In this document: positions 24,658 to 32,671 of the stretch, in pieces | Layout of the letters: the number at the start of each line of letters is the position of its first letter | Numbering within the stretch: the stretch's first letter is position 1 | Origin: Verrucomicrobiota bacterium | GTDB taxonomy: Bacteria; Verrucomicrobiota; Verrucomicrobiia; Limisphaerales; JACRJZ01 | Reading direction: 5' to 3' | Length of the DNA: 64,000 nucleotides | NCBI GenBank assembly: GCA_016219875.1 | Contig: JACRJZ010000090.1 | Span: forward strand, 1-64,000 | Notes under the pieces: generated by a model | Databases searched by the model: none | Seen by the model: only the letters and a program-made list of their open reading frames with translations | Told to the model about the DNA's origin: nothing | Program-made: the position numbers and the translations under genes

Positions 24658-25686
24658 ATGCGTTCAGGCCGTGCCACCCGCGGGAAGCCGAGGTCTGCCG
24701 CGCTGGGGAGTCTCCTTCTCCTCTGCGGCGCGGCCCTCGCCTCTGCGGCCACGCCGTCCACCGGACTGGACCTGTTCGCGCTTTCCAACTCGCCGGCGCG
24801 GCTGGCGGCGGCCATGAACGCTCCTGGGCCGCTGGCCGCCAACCACGTCTTCACTTGGCAGGACGTGCTGCGCCGGGAGTACACCAACTACCTCGCGAAG
24901 TTGCGCGGCGCCGGCTGCCCGGAAGTGCGCGTCCGGCAGATTGTCGTCAGCGATGTCCTGTGCTATTTCGACGCCTTGCGCTTCGAGGCCGCGGTGCGGC
25001 TGGACTTCGAGTGGTGGAAGACGGGCGCGACGCCCCGCAGCGCCGCCTTCGCTGGCAACCTGGCGCCGGGTCACTTGGAGACATTCCGCGCCGGCCTGCT
25101 CAACCGTTTGCTTGGAACCAACTGGCAGGAAACGATCACGCTGCCGCCCGCCTACGGGGCCTTCCACTCCGCCCTCGTGGGGCCGGTGCTGGGCACGATG
25201 CCGCTCGACCGCTACAGCGCCGCTGCGGAGGTGTGCCGGCGTTCCAGCGAGAAACTCGACGGCTATCGCATGGGCCGTTTCGGCGAAGGCCAGCAACCCG
25301 ACCCAGCGGAAGAAGCCAGATTGCGCCACGAGACGCGGCGCGAACTGGGCCGGCTCCTCACGCCGGAGGAGTTGGAGGAATTCCTCCTGCGCAATTCGCA
25401 CAACGCAGAAACGCTGCGCCAGGGACTCGCCGGCTTCAACGCAACGCCCGAGGAGTTTCGGAAGATCTTCCGCGCGCTCGATCCGCTCCAACACCAGTTG
25501 CAGCTCGACTACGGCAGCGCCGCGGCCCTCAGCGCCAAGCAAGCGGAGGAATTCGAGCGGCAATGCGAGCGCGCCGTGCAGGAGGTACTCCCACCGGAGC
25601 GGTATCTGGCTTACCAGAAGATCAGGGCGGCCGCCCTGCCGGCCGGACCTCCGCGCCCAAGCCCCACGCCGTCGGCCTCGAAATGA
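24658..25686 (+). CDS. Hypothetical exported protein
   Basis: A 342-residue protein not recognised as a named family. It has a likely signal peptide (SLLLLCGAALASAATP, cleavage near residue 31) and a helix-rich mature part with many charged residues (HETRRELGRLLTPEELEEFL, ATPEEFRKIFRAL). A Pro-rich tail ends the protein. The stop overlaps the ATG of the lipid kinase by 4 bases, so the two are likely cotranscribed and coupled. No catalytic motif was seen. Confidence 0.75.
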   Translation: MRSGRATRGKPRSAALGSLLLLCGAALASAATPSTGLDLFALSNSPARLAAAMNAPGPLAANHVFTWQDVLRREYTNYLAKLRGAGCPEVRVRQIVVSDVLCYFDALRFEAAVRLDFEWWKTGATPRSAAFAGNLAPGHLETFRAGLLNRLLGTNWQETITLPPAYGAFHSALVGPVLGTMPLDRYSAAAEVCRRSSEKLDGYRMGRFGEGQQPDPAEEARLRHETRRELGRLLTPEELEEFLLRNSHNAETLRQGLAGFNATPEEFRKIFRALDPLQHQLQLDYGSAAALSAKQAEEFERQCERAVQEVLPPERYLAYQKIRAAALPAGPPRPSPTPSASK

Positions 25687-26573
25687 AACCCTGCATCATC
25701 TTCAATCCCGTCGCGCGCGGCGAGAAGGCGCAGCGGTTCCGCGCCCAAGTCGCGACCTTCGCGGCGGACTGCGTCCTCAAGCCCACCACCGGCCCGGGCG
25801 CGGGCCGCGCGCTGGCGGCGGAAGCGGTGCGGGAAGGCTTCGACACCATCGTGGCCGCCGGCGGCGACGGCACGTTAAACGAAGTGCTGAACGGCCTGGG
25901 CGACTCGCCGGACGGGTTCACCAAAGCGCGGCTTGGCCTTCTCCCGCTCGGCACCGTCAACGTGTTTGCCAAGGAACTGGCCCTCCCGATGGACGTGGCC
26001 GGCGCGTGGCGGATCATCCGGGCGGGACGCGACCGGCCGATCGATGTCGCTGCGGCCGACTTCACCGACTTCGGAAAACCGGCGCGGCGCTATTTCATCC
26101 AAATGGCTGGGGCCGGCCTGGACTCGCGCGCCATCGAACTCGTGGACTGGGAGCAGAAGAAGAAGTTCGGCATGCTCGCGTACATCATCGCCTCGGCAAA
26201 GGCCCTGCGCGGCCCGCTCCCGCAAATCGTCGTCACCAACGGCCACGAGACTTTTGGCGGTGAGTTCGTGCTCGTCGGCAACGGACGCTTTTACGGCGGG
26301 CGGTGGGTGCTCTTTCCGCAAGCGGACCTCGCGGACGGCATCCTGGAAGCCACCGTCTTTCCGAAAGTGAACTGGCCGGTCGTGGCGCGCTGCGGGCTGA
26401 ACGTCCTGACGGGGCAATTTCCTGCCGCCGGCCAGGCGCTGCACTTACGGGGCGCGCGGATTGACTTTGCCTCGCCGCATCCCGTGCCGTTCCACGTGGA
26501 AGGCGAAAACGTCGGGCACCTGCCTGCGACCTTCTCGATCTTGCCTACTCGGCTGCGCGTCCTCGTTCCGTGA
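25683..26573 (+). CDS. Diacylglycerol/lipid kinase family protein (YegS-like)
   Basis: A 296-residue protein of the DAGK catalytic-domain family. CIIFNPVARG near the N-terminus and GGDGTLNEVLNGL near residue 60 form the nucleotide site; PLGTVNVFAKEL is the second conserved motif. VGNGRFYGGRW and the C-terminal beta domain complete the fold. It should phosphorylate a lipid such as diacylglycerol or a related substrate; exact specificity is not known. Coupled to the upstream exported protein by a 4-base overlap. Confidence 0.92.
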   Translation: MKPCIIFNPVARGEKAQRFRAQVATFAADCVLKPTTGPGAGRALAAEAVREGFDTIVAAGGDGTLNEVLNGLGDSPDGFTKARLGLLPLGTVNVFAKELALPMDVAGAWRIIRAGRDRPIDVAAADFTDFGKPARRYFIQMAGAGLDSRAIELVDWEQKKKFGMLAYIIASAKALRGPLPQIVVTNGHETFGGEFVLVGNGRFYGGRWVLFPQADLADGILEATVFPKVNWPVVARCGLNVLTGQFPAAGQALHLRGARIDFASPHPVPFHVEGENVGHLPATFSILPTRLRVLVP

Positions 26574-26582
26574 AATCTGCCG

Positions 26583-27971
26583 TCAGCGCCGGACGAGCCG
26601 GGCTACGTAGGCGCCGTCCACGCCATCCTCGAACGGCAGCAGCAACCGCTCGCGGACCAATTGGAACTCGGCGTGGGCGTCCAGAAACGTCCGCGTCACT
26701 TCGCCATTCTCCTCCGGCTCCAGACTGCAAGTGCTATAAACCAGCGTGCCGCCGGGCTTCAGCCACGGCAAAACCTGGTTCAGGATCGCGGTCTGGGCCT
26801 CGCGCAGCCGTGTGATCTCTTCCGGCCGGATTCGCCAGCGTAAATCCACCCGCCGCCGCAGCACGCCGGTGTTCGAGCAGGGCGCATCGACCAGGATGCG
26901 GTCAAATTGATCGGCAGCGAAAGGCACTGAGTCAGGTCCGGCGCACCGCGTTTCAACACAGGTCACGCCCAGCCGGGCGCAATTCTCCTTCACGAGTTCC
27001 AGCCGCTCGGTGGTGATGTCGTGGGCCATGACGCGTCCTTGGTTCTGCATGAACTGCGCAATCAGCGTGGTCTTGCCGCCCGGCGCGGCGCAGAAATCCA
27101 GGATCGTCTCGCCCGGCTTGGGGTCGAGTTCGCGCACCGCGAGCAGGGTGCTGGGATCCTGCACGTAAAAGTCGCCGTGCTTGAAACTGGTCAGGCCCGT
27201 GAGCGGCGGATGCGACACCAATTCGTACACCAGAACGTTTCCTGCCCAATCGAAAGGGTGCAGCTTCACCTCGACGTGTTCCTCGACCCAAAGTTCCCGA
27301 AGACTCTTCATCTCAGCCCGGAGGAGGTTCACTCGGGCGTAGGTCTTGGGCGGCGTGTTGTTCCACTCCAGCAGCCGCCGCAACTTCTCCTCGCCCCAAC
27401 GCTGCCGCCAGCGTTCGACGAGCCAGTCGGGATGCGAGTAGCCGAGCGCGGGCAGGGACTGCTTGAGTTCCTCCAGTTTCTTCTCCAACGCGTCGCGCTC
27501 GCGCAAGCAGCCGCGCAGTACGGCGTTGACAAATCCCGCCTGCTGCCCGCAGCCGAGGTTTTTGGCCAGCGTGACGGACTCGTTCACCGCGGCGTGATCG
27601 GGAATGCGGTCCAGCCAGAACATTTGGTAAAGCGCCAGCCGCAAGACAACTTGCAGGGCCAGTCGTTGCTGGCGGCCGGCGGTCTTCTGCGCGATCAGCC
27701 AGTCCAGCGTGGCCTGCCAGCGCACCGCGCCAAAGACCAGTTCCTGGAGCAGGCCGCGGTCGGCGGGCGACAGCGTGGTCTTCTCCAGTTCGGCGTCGAG
27801 CAGACTGTCCACAAAGGCCGGCAGCCCGCTCGGCGGCACCGCCACGGACGACATCGGCGCGGAAACCGGTCCAGGGAGAGGCCCGCTGTCTCCGACCCGA
27901 GCCAACGGACGCGGTTGCACGGCCCGCATCAAAAGGCGCGCGGCAATTTCTCTTGGTTTTTGCGAAAGCAC
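26583..27971 (-). CDS. rsmB: 16S rRNA m5C methyltransferase RsmB-like
   Basis: A 462-residue SAM-dependent rRNA cytosine methyltransferase. The first 130 residues are a NusB-like RNA-binding domain (PREIAARLLMRAV, FVDSLLDAEL, ILALYQM-like LRLALYQMFWLDRIP, VNESV). The catalytic domain has the SAM motif DFCAAPGGKTT, the Cys of VDAPCSNTGV and the nucleophile-type YSTCSLEPEENGEV. I place the start at a GTG (27971), giving a normal MLSQKPREIAARLL start; the frame is open further upstream but overlaps the next gene's leader. Divergent from the GreA-like gene, 46 bases apart. Confidence 0.93.
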   Translation of the reverse strand: MLSQKPREIAARLLMRAVQPRPLARVGDSGPLPGPVSAPMSSVAVPPSGLPAFVDSLLDAELEKTTLSPADRGLLQELVFGAVRWQATLDWLIAQKTAGRQQRLALQVVLRLALYQMFWLDRIPDHAAVNESVTLAKNLGCGQQAGFVNAVLRGCLRERDALEKKLEELKQSLPALGYSHPDWLVERWRQRWGEEKLRRLLEWNNTPPKTYARVNLLRAEMKSLRELWVEEHVEVKLHPFDWAGNVLVYELVSHPPLTGLTSFKHGDFYVQDPSTLLAVRELDPKPGETILDFCAAPGGKTTLIAQFMQNQGRVMAHDITTERLELVKENCARLGVTCVETRCAGPDSVPFAADQFDRILVDAPCSNTGVLRRRVDLRWRIRPEEITRLREAQTAILNQVLPWLKPGGTLVYSTCSLEPEENGEVTRTFLDAHAEFQLVRERLLLPFEDGVDGAYVARLVRR

Positions 27972-28017
27972 GTTTCTATACTCCGCGCCTCTGTGCGTTG
28001 GCGCGAGAAGAAACGAT

Positions 28018-29985
28018 ATGAGAGAAGAGTTTGAGAAACTGGCCGCAGCGGGAAAACTGAGTTTCAAACACATCGAGCCCCTGGTGGCCTTGGCCACCAG
28101 CGGCTACTGTCTGCACAAGCATTGGGGCTTTGGCAAGGTCCTCTCCGTCGATACCGTGTTCGCCCGCTTCACCATCGATTTCCAGGGCAAGACCGGCCAC
28201 ACCATGGACCTGGGCTTTGCCGCGGAATCGCTCCAGGCCATTTCCAAGGACCACATCATGGTCCGCAAAGCCACGGACCTCGAAGGGCTGCGCCAGATGG
28301 CGGCCTTGCATCACCTCGATCTCATCAAGCTCGTCGTCCAAAGTTTCGGCGGGCGCGCCACCCTCGACCAGGTCCAGCACGTCCTCGTCCCCGATGTCAT
28401 CACGTCCGACTGGAAGAAATGGTGGGACGTGGCCCGGCGCGAGATGAAGAAGGACGGTCATTTCCTCATTCCAGCGAAAAAGACCGAGCAAATCATCTTC
28501 CAGGAGAAAGTCGTGACGCTGCCCGACCGTCTGATGACGGACTTCCGCGCCGCCAAAGGTCTCAAGGCCCGCACGGTCGCCGCCAACGAAGTCCTCAAGA
28601 GTCTGGAAGATCTCGCCGACAAGGCCGCCGTGGCGACCGAAGTCATCGCCGCCTTGAATGCGGAGATCGCCACCCATCTGCGGACCCAGCCGGCCGTGGC
28701 GCTGGATGCCATCTTCGCCCGGGACGACCTCCGCGCCGGCGCCAACCTCGCGCCTACCGCCGAGGAATTGGCGGAGCGGGACATCTGGGCGCAGGAATTC
28801 GACTTCAGCCCGGTGATGGAGGAGGTCCCCGTCGCCAAGCACCGCCGCGCCCTGCAATCGTTCAAGCACGCGCGCCCTTCAAGCTGGATCGCCACCGTGC
28901 AGATCGCCCTCAACCGCGCCTCCGCCAAGCTCTGCTCGGAACTGGCCCATCTCCTCATCAACGAAGGGAAGCTCGACGTCCTCAAAGAAACCCTCGCCCG
29001 CCTCGTCAACCAGCACAGCGCCAGCAGCGAACTCCTCTACTGGCTGGCCAAGGAACGCTCCGACGCCTACGCCGACATCCTGGGGCCGGAAGTCTTCCGC
29101 GCCATGCTCACAGCCATGGAGCGCGACCAGTTCAACGAGAAACGCTCCAATCGCCTCGGCGACTACATCCTCAGCGACCAAAGCTTGCTGCCCGAGTTGA
29201 TTGAGTCCGCCGATCTGGACATCATCCGCGACCTCACGCGCGCCCTCCAGTTCTCGCCGTGTTTCGATGACATGGACAAGCGATCGCTGCTGGCCCGCAT
29301 CGTGAAGATTTACCCGGCCATGCAGGTGCTCATCACCGGCGACCAAAGCGCCAAACAGGACACCTCGTTGCTCGTCTCGTGGGAAAGCCTGGAGCGCCGC
29401 AAGCTGGAATACGACGAACTCGTTCACAAGAAACTCCCGGCCAACTCGAGAGAGATCGCCCTCGCCCGCAGCTACGGCGACCTGAGCGAGAACTTCGAGT
29501 ACAAAGCGGCCAAAGACATGCAGAAGCTCCTGTCGCGCCGCAAGCACGAGTTGGAGCAGGACTTGGCCCGCGCCCGCGGCACGGACTTCACCAACGCCCG
29601 CACCGACGTCGTTGCCACCGGCACGACCGTGACCGTGCGCAACCTGGACAGCAACCAAGTCGAGAACTTCACGATCCTGGGCGCGTGGGACACCGACCCG
29701 GAGAAGGGCATCATCAGCTACCTCACGCCCGTCGCCCAATCCGTGCTCAACCACAAAACGGGCGAAGAGGTCCAGATGGACCTGCACGGGGCCACCCATC
29801 GTTACCGGATCGAAGGCATCGAAGCCCGCTTCAAGCCCGCCGCCGCGCCCAGCGCTCCGACCGTGACGGCCCCGCCGCCGTTGGAGCCGGTGCCGCCGGC
29901 ACCCGTGGTGCCCTCGTCGCCGTCTGAGCCGTCCGCCCTGCTCGCAGCGACGGACTTGCCGCTGCCTTCCACGACCCTCGCCTGA
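28018..29985 (+). CDS. GreA-like transcription elongation factor with a long N-terminal extension
   Basis: A 655-residue protein. The C-terminal 180 residues are GreA: a coiled coil with the tip motif SYGDLSENFEYKAAK (Asp488 and Glu491 correspond to the catalytic Asp41 and Glu44 of Escherichia coli GreA) and an FKBP-like domain ending near VQMDLHGATHRYRIEGIEA. The first 450 residues are helix-rich with no known catalytic motif (LVALATSGYCLHKHWGFGKVL at the start). Similarly long GreA proteins are known from Chlamydiae. A Pro-rich tail of about 45 residues ends the protein. It should rescue backtracked RNA polymerase; the extension's role is unknown. Confidence 0.88.
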   Translation: MREEFEKLAAAGKLSFKHIEPLVALATSGYCLHKHWGFGKVLSVDTVFARFTIDFQGKTGHTMDLGFAAESLQAISKDHIMVRKATDLEGLRQMAALHHLDLIKLVVQSFGGRATLDQVQHVLVPDVITSDWKKWWDVARREMKKDGHFLIPAKKTEQIIFQEKVVTLPDRLMTDFRAAKGLKARTVAANEVLKSLEDLADKAAVATEVIAALNAEIATHLRTQPAVALDAIFARDDLRAGANLAPTAEELAERDIWAQEFDFSPVMEEVPVAKHRRALQSFKHARPSSWIATVQIALNRASAKLCSELAHLLINEGKLDVLKETLARLVNQHSASSELLYWLAKERSDAYADILGPEVFRAMLTAMERDQFNEKRSNRLGDYILSDQSLLPELIESADLDIIRDLTRALQFSPCFDDMDKRSLLARIVKIYPAMQVLITGDQSAKQDTSLLVSWESLERRKLEYDELVHKKLPANSREIALARSYGDLSENFEYKAAKDMQKLLSRRKHELEQDLARARGTDFTNARTDVVATGTTVTVRNLDSNQVENFTILGAWDTDPEKGIISYLTPVAQSVLNHKTGEEVQMDLHGATHRYRIEGIEARFKPAAAPSAPTVTAPPPLEPVPPAPVVPSSPSEPSALLAATDLPLPSTTLA

Positions 29986-30024
29986 ACCAGCGCCACGGAG
30001 TCGCGTGGCTGCGGAGGCTTCGCT

Positions 30025-31029
30025 ATGCCTGACACCATCCGATGGGCCATCCTGGGCGCGGGCCGCATCGCGCGGAAATTCGCCTCCTGCTTGCGCGAAG
30101 TGCCGGACGCCCAATTGATCGCGGTGGGGTCGTTGTCCGCGGAACGGGCCAACGCGCTGGCCGACGAATTCGGCGCGCCGCATCGCCACGCCAGTTACGA
30201 AGCCCTCGCGGCCGACCCGGACGTGGACGTGGTCTATGTCTGCACGCGGAATCCTTTTCACCTCGACAACATCAAGCTCTGCCTGACCGCAGGGAAACCG
30301 GTGCTCTGCGAAAAGCCTTTCACCTTGAATGCCGCGGAAGCCGCCGAAGCGATCACGCTGGCCCGCGAACGGAAGCTCTTTCTCATGGAAGCCATGTGGA
30401 CGCGCTGCTTCCCTGCGACGGCGAAGTTGCGCGAATGGCTGGCCCAAGGGCGCATCGGGGAACTGCAGTTGCTCCAGGGCGATTTTGGTTTCCGCAATGA
30501 TTGGAAGCCGGAAGGACGGCACCTGAGCGTCGGCCTCGGCGGCGGCGCGCTCCTGGACGTGGGCGTGTATCTGGTGTCATTCAGCTCAATGGTCTTGGGG
30601 CCGCCGGTCCACGTTGCCGGCGACGCGCATCTCGGTGCGACCGGTGTGGACGAGTCGTGCGGCATGGTCCTCCGGCACGCCCGCGGCGAGCTGTCGGTGC
30701 TGAGCGCGGCCATCCGCACCGAAACCGCCAAGCAGGTCACGATCTTTGGCACGACCGGACGCCTCGAGGTCCCCTGCCCGTTCTGGAAACCCAACGCGCT
30801 CACGCTGACGCCGCTGGACGGCGCGCCGGAGCATGTCGAGTTCCCCTACCCCAACTTCGGCTATCAGTTTGAGCAGGCGGAGGTCATGCGGTGCCTGCGT
30901 GCAGGCCGGCTGGAAAGCGACCTCATGCCGTTGGAAGAGACGCTCTCGATCATGCGCACGCTGGACGCCATCCGCGCGCCGTGGGGGTTGAAGTATCCGA
31001 CGGAGAAGCCGCCTGTCGGCATCGCGTAA
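30025..31029 (+). CDS. Gfo/Idh/MocA family oxidoreductase, cytoplasmic
   Basis: A 334-residue NAD(P)-dependent oxidoreductase. IRWAILGAGRIARKFAS is the dinucleotide-binding start, VVYVCTRNPFHLDN follows, and the catalytic-region motif is VLCEKPFTLNAAEA. There is no export signal, unlike the other three family members here. The pattern MEAMWTRCFPAT matches the dihydrodiol dehydrogenase branch, so trans-dihydrodiol or sugar substrates are possible. It follows the GreA-like gene by 39 bases and might be cotranscribed. A GTAG-headed repeat lies directly downstream. Confidence 0.92.
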   Translation: MPDTIRWAILGAGRIARKFASCLREVPDAQLIAVGSLSAERANALADEFGAPHRHASYEALAADPDVDVVYVCTRNPFHLDNIKLCLTAGKPVLCEKPFTLNAAEAAEAITLARERKLFLMEAMWTRCFPATAKLREWLAQGRIGELQLLQGDFGFRNDWKPEGRHLSVGLGGGALLDVGVYLVSFSSMVLGPPVHVAGDAHLGATGVDESCGMVLRHARGELSVLSAAIRTETAKQVTIFGTTGRLEVPCPFWKPNALTLTPLDGAPEHVEFPYPNFGYQFEQAEVMRCLRAGRLESDLMPLEETLSIMRTLDAIRAPWGLKYPTEKPPVGIA

Positions 31030-31060
31030 CCATTGCGGCACGAGAGCTTCTTTCAAAACC

Positions 31061-31124
31061 GTAGCCGCCGACGTGAGGAGGCTCTGTTTCCGTTGGAGTT
31101 TGGCCTCCTCACGTCGGCTGCTAC
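31061..31124. repeat. GTAG-headed inverted-pair repeat
   Basis: A 23-base arm at 31061-31083 (GTAGCCGCCGACGTGAGGAG start) faces 31102-31124 (ending GGCTGCTAC). This is the same family as 21982-22068. The right arm contains the TAG stop of the HPt-receiver gene on the minus strand. Confidence 0.9.
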
Positions 31125-32668
31125 GGGGTCCGGCAAGCGCCGGCGCTTCGAGCCAAGGAGGCCGCTTGCCGTCTGCTCTTCAACTGCTGGAGGCGCGCCC
31201 GCAGCGCGAAGGTGAGGGCCTTGACGGTGATTTCGATGAAGAGAAATGGCTTGGCGAGAAGATCGTTGCCGCCGCAGAGGCTGGATTGGGCGCGCGCGGC
31301 AAAATCGGCGTGGGCGGTGACAAAAACCACCGGCGTGGCCTTGTTGATCTCGGTGCCGCGAATCTTGGTGCAAAGCTCGAATCCGTTCATGCCCGGCATC
31401 CGCACATCGAGGAAGATCACATCGTACGGTTTGGTCGTGATCCACTCCAGCGCGGCTTCCGCGTGCTCCGCCACGTCCGGACGATCAAAGACTTTCTGCA
31501 ACGCAAAGGACATGGCCCGGCGCGACATGAGTTCGTCATCCACCACGAGCGTCCGGATGGGCGGATCGGTGCCCAGGTACGGCGTCAGTTGCGCGCCGCA
31601 CAAGTCGTTGAGCAGGTCCAGCGCGTTGGCGACCGTGCGCAGAGTGGAAGGCGTGGCGTTCTTGGGTTTCTCCAGCAGCGTCTTGATGAGCGCGGCCAGG
31701 GCGGAACCGAGTTGCAGCACGGGGCGCATGTCGGCCAAGCCGGCCTTGCTGGCCACGGAGTGGACGTGAAGGTAGAGGTTCGTCAGCGTTTCCTGGCGCG
31801 CCTCTTCGTCCTGGTCGCGCGTGAGTTCCTGCATGGACATGCGCAACGCGGCGACTTTCTCCTGGGTCGGCGCAAACGAGGTGGGAAGTTCGGCGGCGGG
31901 CGGCGCCGCGGCCGAACGACTGGGCAAGCTCGCGGAAGACGGGGACGCTGTGGAGTCGGCGGCCGATTGCTCGTTCTCGATTCGCTCGCGCAACGCTCTT
32001 TCTTCTGGAGTCAGGCCATTGGCAGGCGCGGCGGTGGTGCGCGGCGCGGTCCTGGCCGGCAATTCTCCCTGTTCGTCGGCCTCGGTATCCGACGGCGCGA
32101 CCTCTCCGCCCAGAGAACTAGACACCAGGCCATCGCCCGCAGTGGCCACAGCCGCTTGCAGTGCTGCCGTCGTGGCCCCGGCGGTGGCCGGCACGCCGGA
32201 CAACATCCGCACCGCTGCGGAGGCCGAGGCCGCGCTGGTGCCAAGGCTCTCCTGCAAGGACTCGAGGAACTCCGGCCCCCACTTGCGCAGAGCCAGACCG
32301 AAGCCAACGATCCCGAGCACGATCATCAGGTAATGCCCAAAGCCGTTGCCCGCGTGCGCTGTGGCTGCCGGCTGGGTTTGCGGTTGGCCGGTCAGTTCGG
32401 CCTGGATGCCGGCGAGGCGGCTGGCGCTGGCCGCCTGGATGTGCTGCGCCACGGAGTTCTGCACGGCGATCTTCTTGTCGTAGCGTTGCTGGCCGACGAT
32501 GAGTTTCTGGCGGAGCGCGTCGCGGCCCATGCGGTCCCAGTATTGGGCGCGGAATTCGAGCGGAGCTTTCTCGACGTCGGGGGGCAGAGGGTCCACCGCC
32601 TGCGCCACGATCGCGCCCAGCAACCCGAGCGCGAGACAAACGAGGTGGAGCCGGCAGGCGGGGTTCAT
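31121..32668 (-). CDS. Membrane-anchored HPt-like and receiver-domain protein
   Basis: A 515-residue protein with an unusual order. Residues 1-24 look like a signal peptide (LVCLALGLLGAIVAQAV), then about 85 residues outside the membrane, one transmembrane helix near 112-127 (YLMIVLGIVGFGLAL), a low-complexity linker, an HPt-like helical region near 270-345 with His301 and His303 in LYLHVHSVASKAGL, and a C-terminal receiver domain. The receiver is intact: LVVDDE, Asp421 in FLDVRMPGMNG, FVTAHAD, AKPF. It is the last gene of the minus-strand prepilin cluster, 3 bases after the PilX-like gene, so it may control or sense pilus-like assembly. The TAG stop lies in a repeat. Confidence 0.82.
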   Translation of the reverse strand: MNPACRLHLVCLALGLLGAIVAQAVDPLPPDVEKAPLEFRAQYWDRMGRDALRQKLIVGQQRYDKKIAVQNSVAQHIQAASASRLAGIQAELTGQPQTQPAATAHAGNGFGHYLMIVLGIVGFGLALRKWGPEFLESLQESLGTSAASASAAVRMLSGVPATAGATTAALQAAVATAGDGLVSSSLGGEVAPSDTEADEQGELPARTAPRTTAAPANGLTPEERALRERIENEQSAADSTASPSSASLPSRSAAAPPAAELPTSFAPTQEKVAALRMSMQELTRDQDEEARQETLTNLYLHVHSVASKAGLADMRPVLQLGSALAALIKTLLEKPKNATPSTLRTVANALDLLNDLCGAQLTPYLGTDPPIRTLVVDDELMSRRAMSFALQKVFDRPDVAEHAEAALEWITTKPYDVIFLDVRMPGMNGFELCTKIRGTEINKATPVVFVTAHADFAARAQSSLCGGNDLLAKPFLFIEITVKALTFALRARLQQLKSRRQAASLARSAGACRTP

Positions 32669-32671
32669 GAA

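Noticed and set aside
24417..24887. A longer N-terminus for the MocA-type gene, to 24887
   Set aside because: The Tat signal begins at 24416 and the upstream part is encoded by repeat DNA.
28122..29204. A 360-codon frame inside the GreA-like gene in another frame
   Set aside because: Arg/Pro-rich shadow of the real GreA frame.
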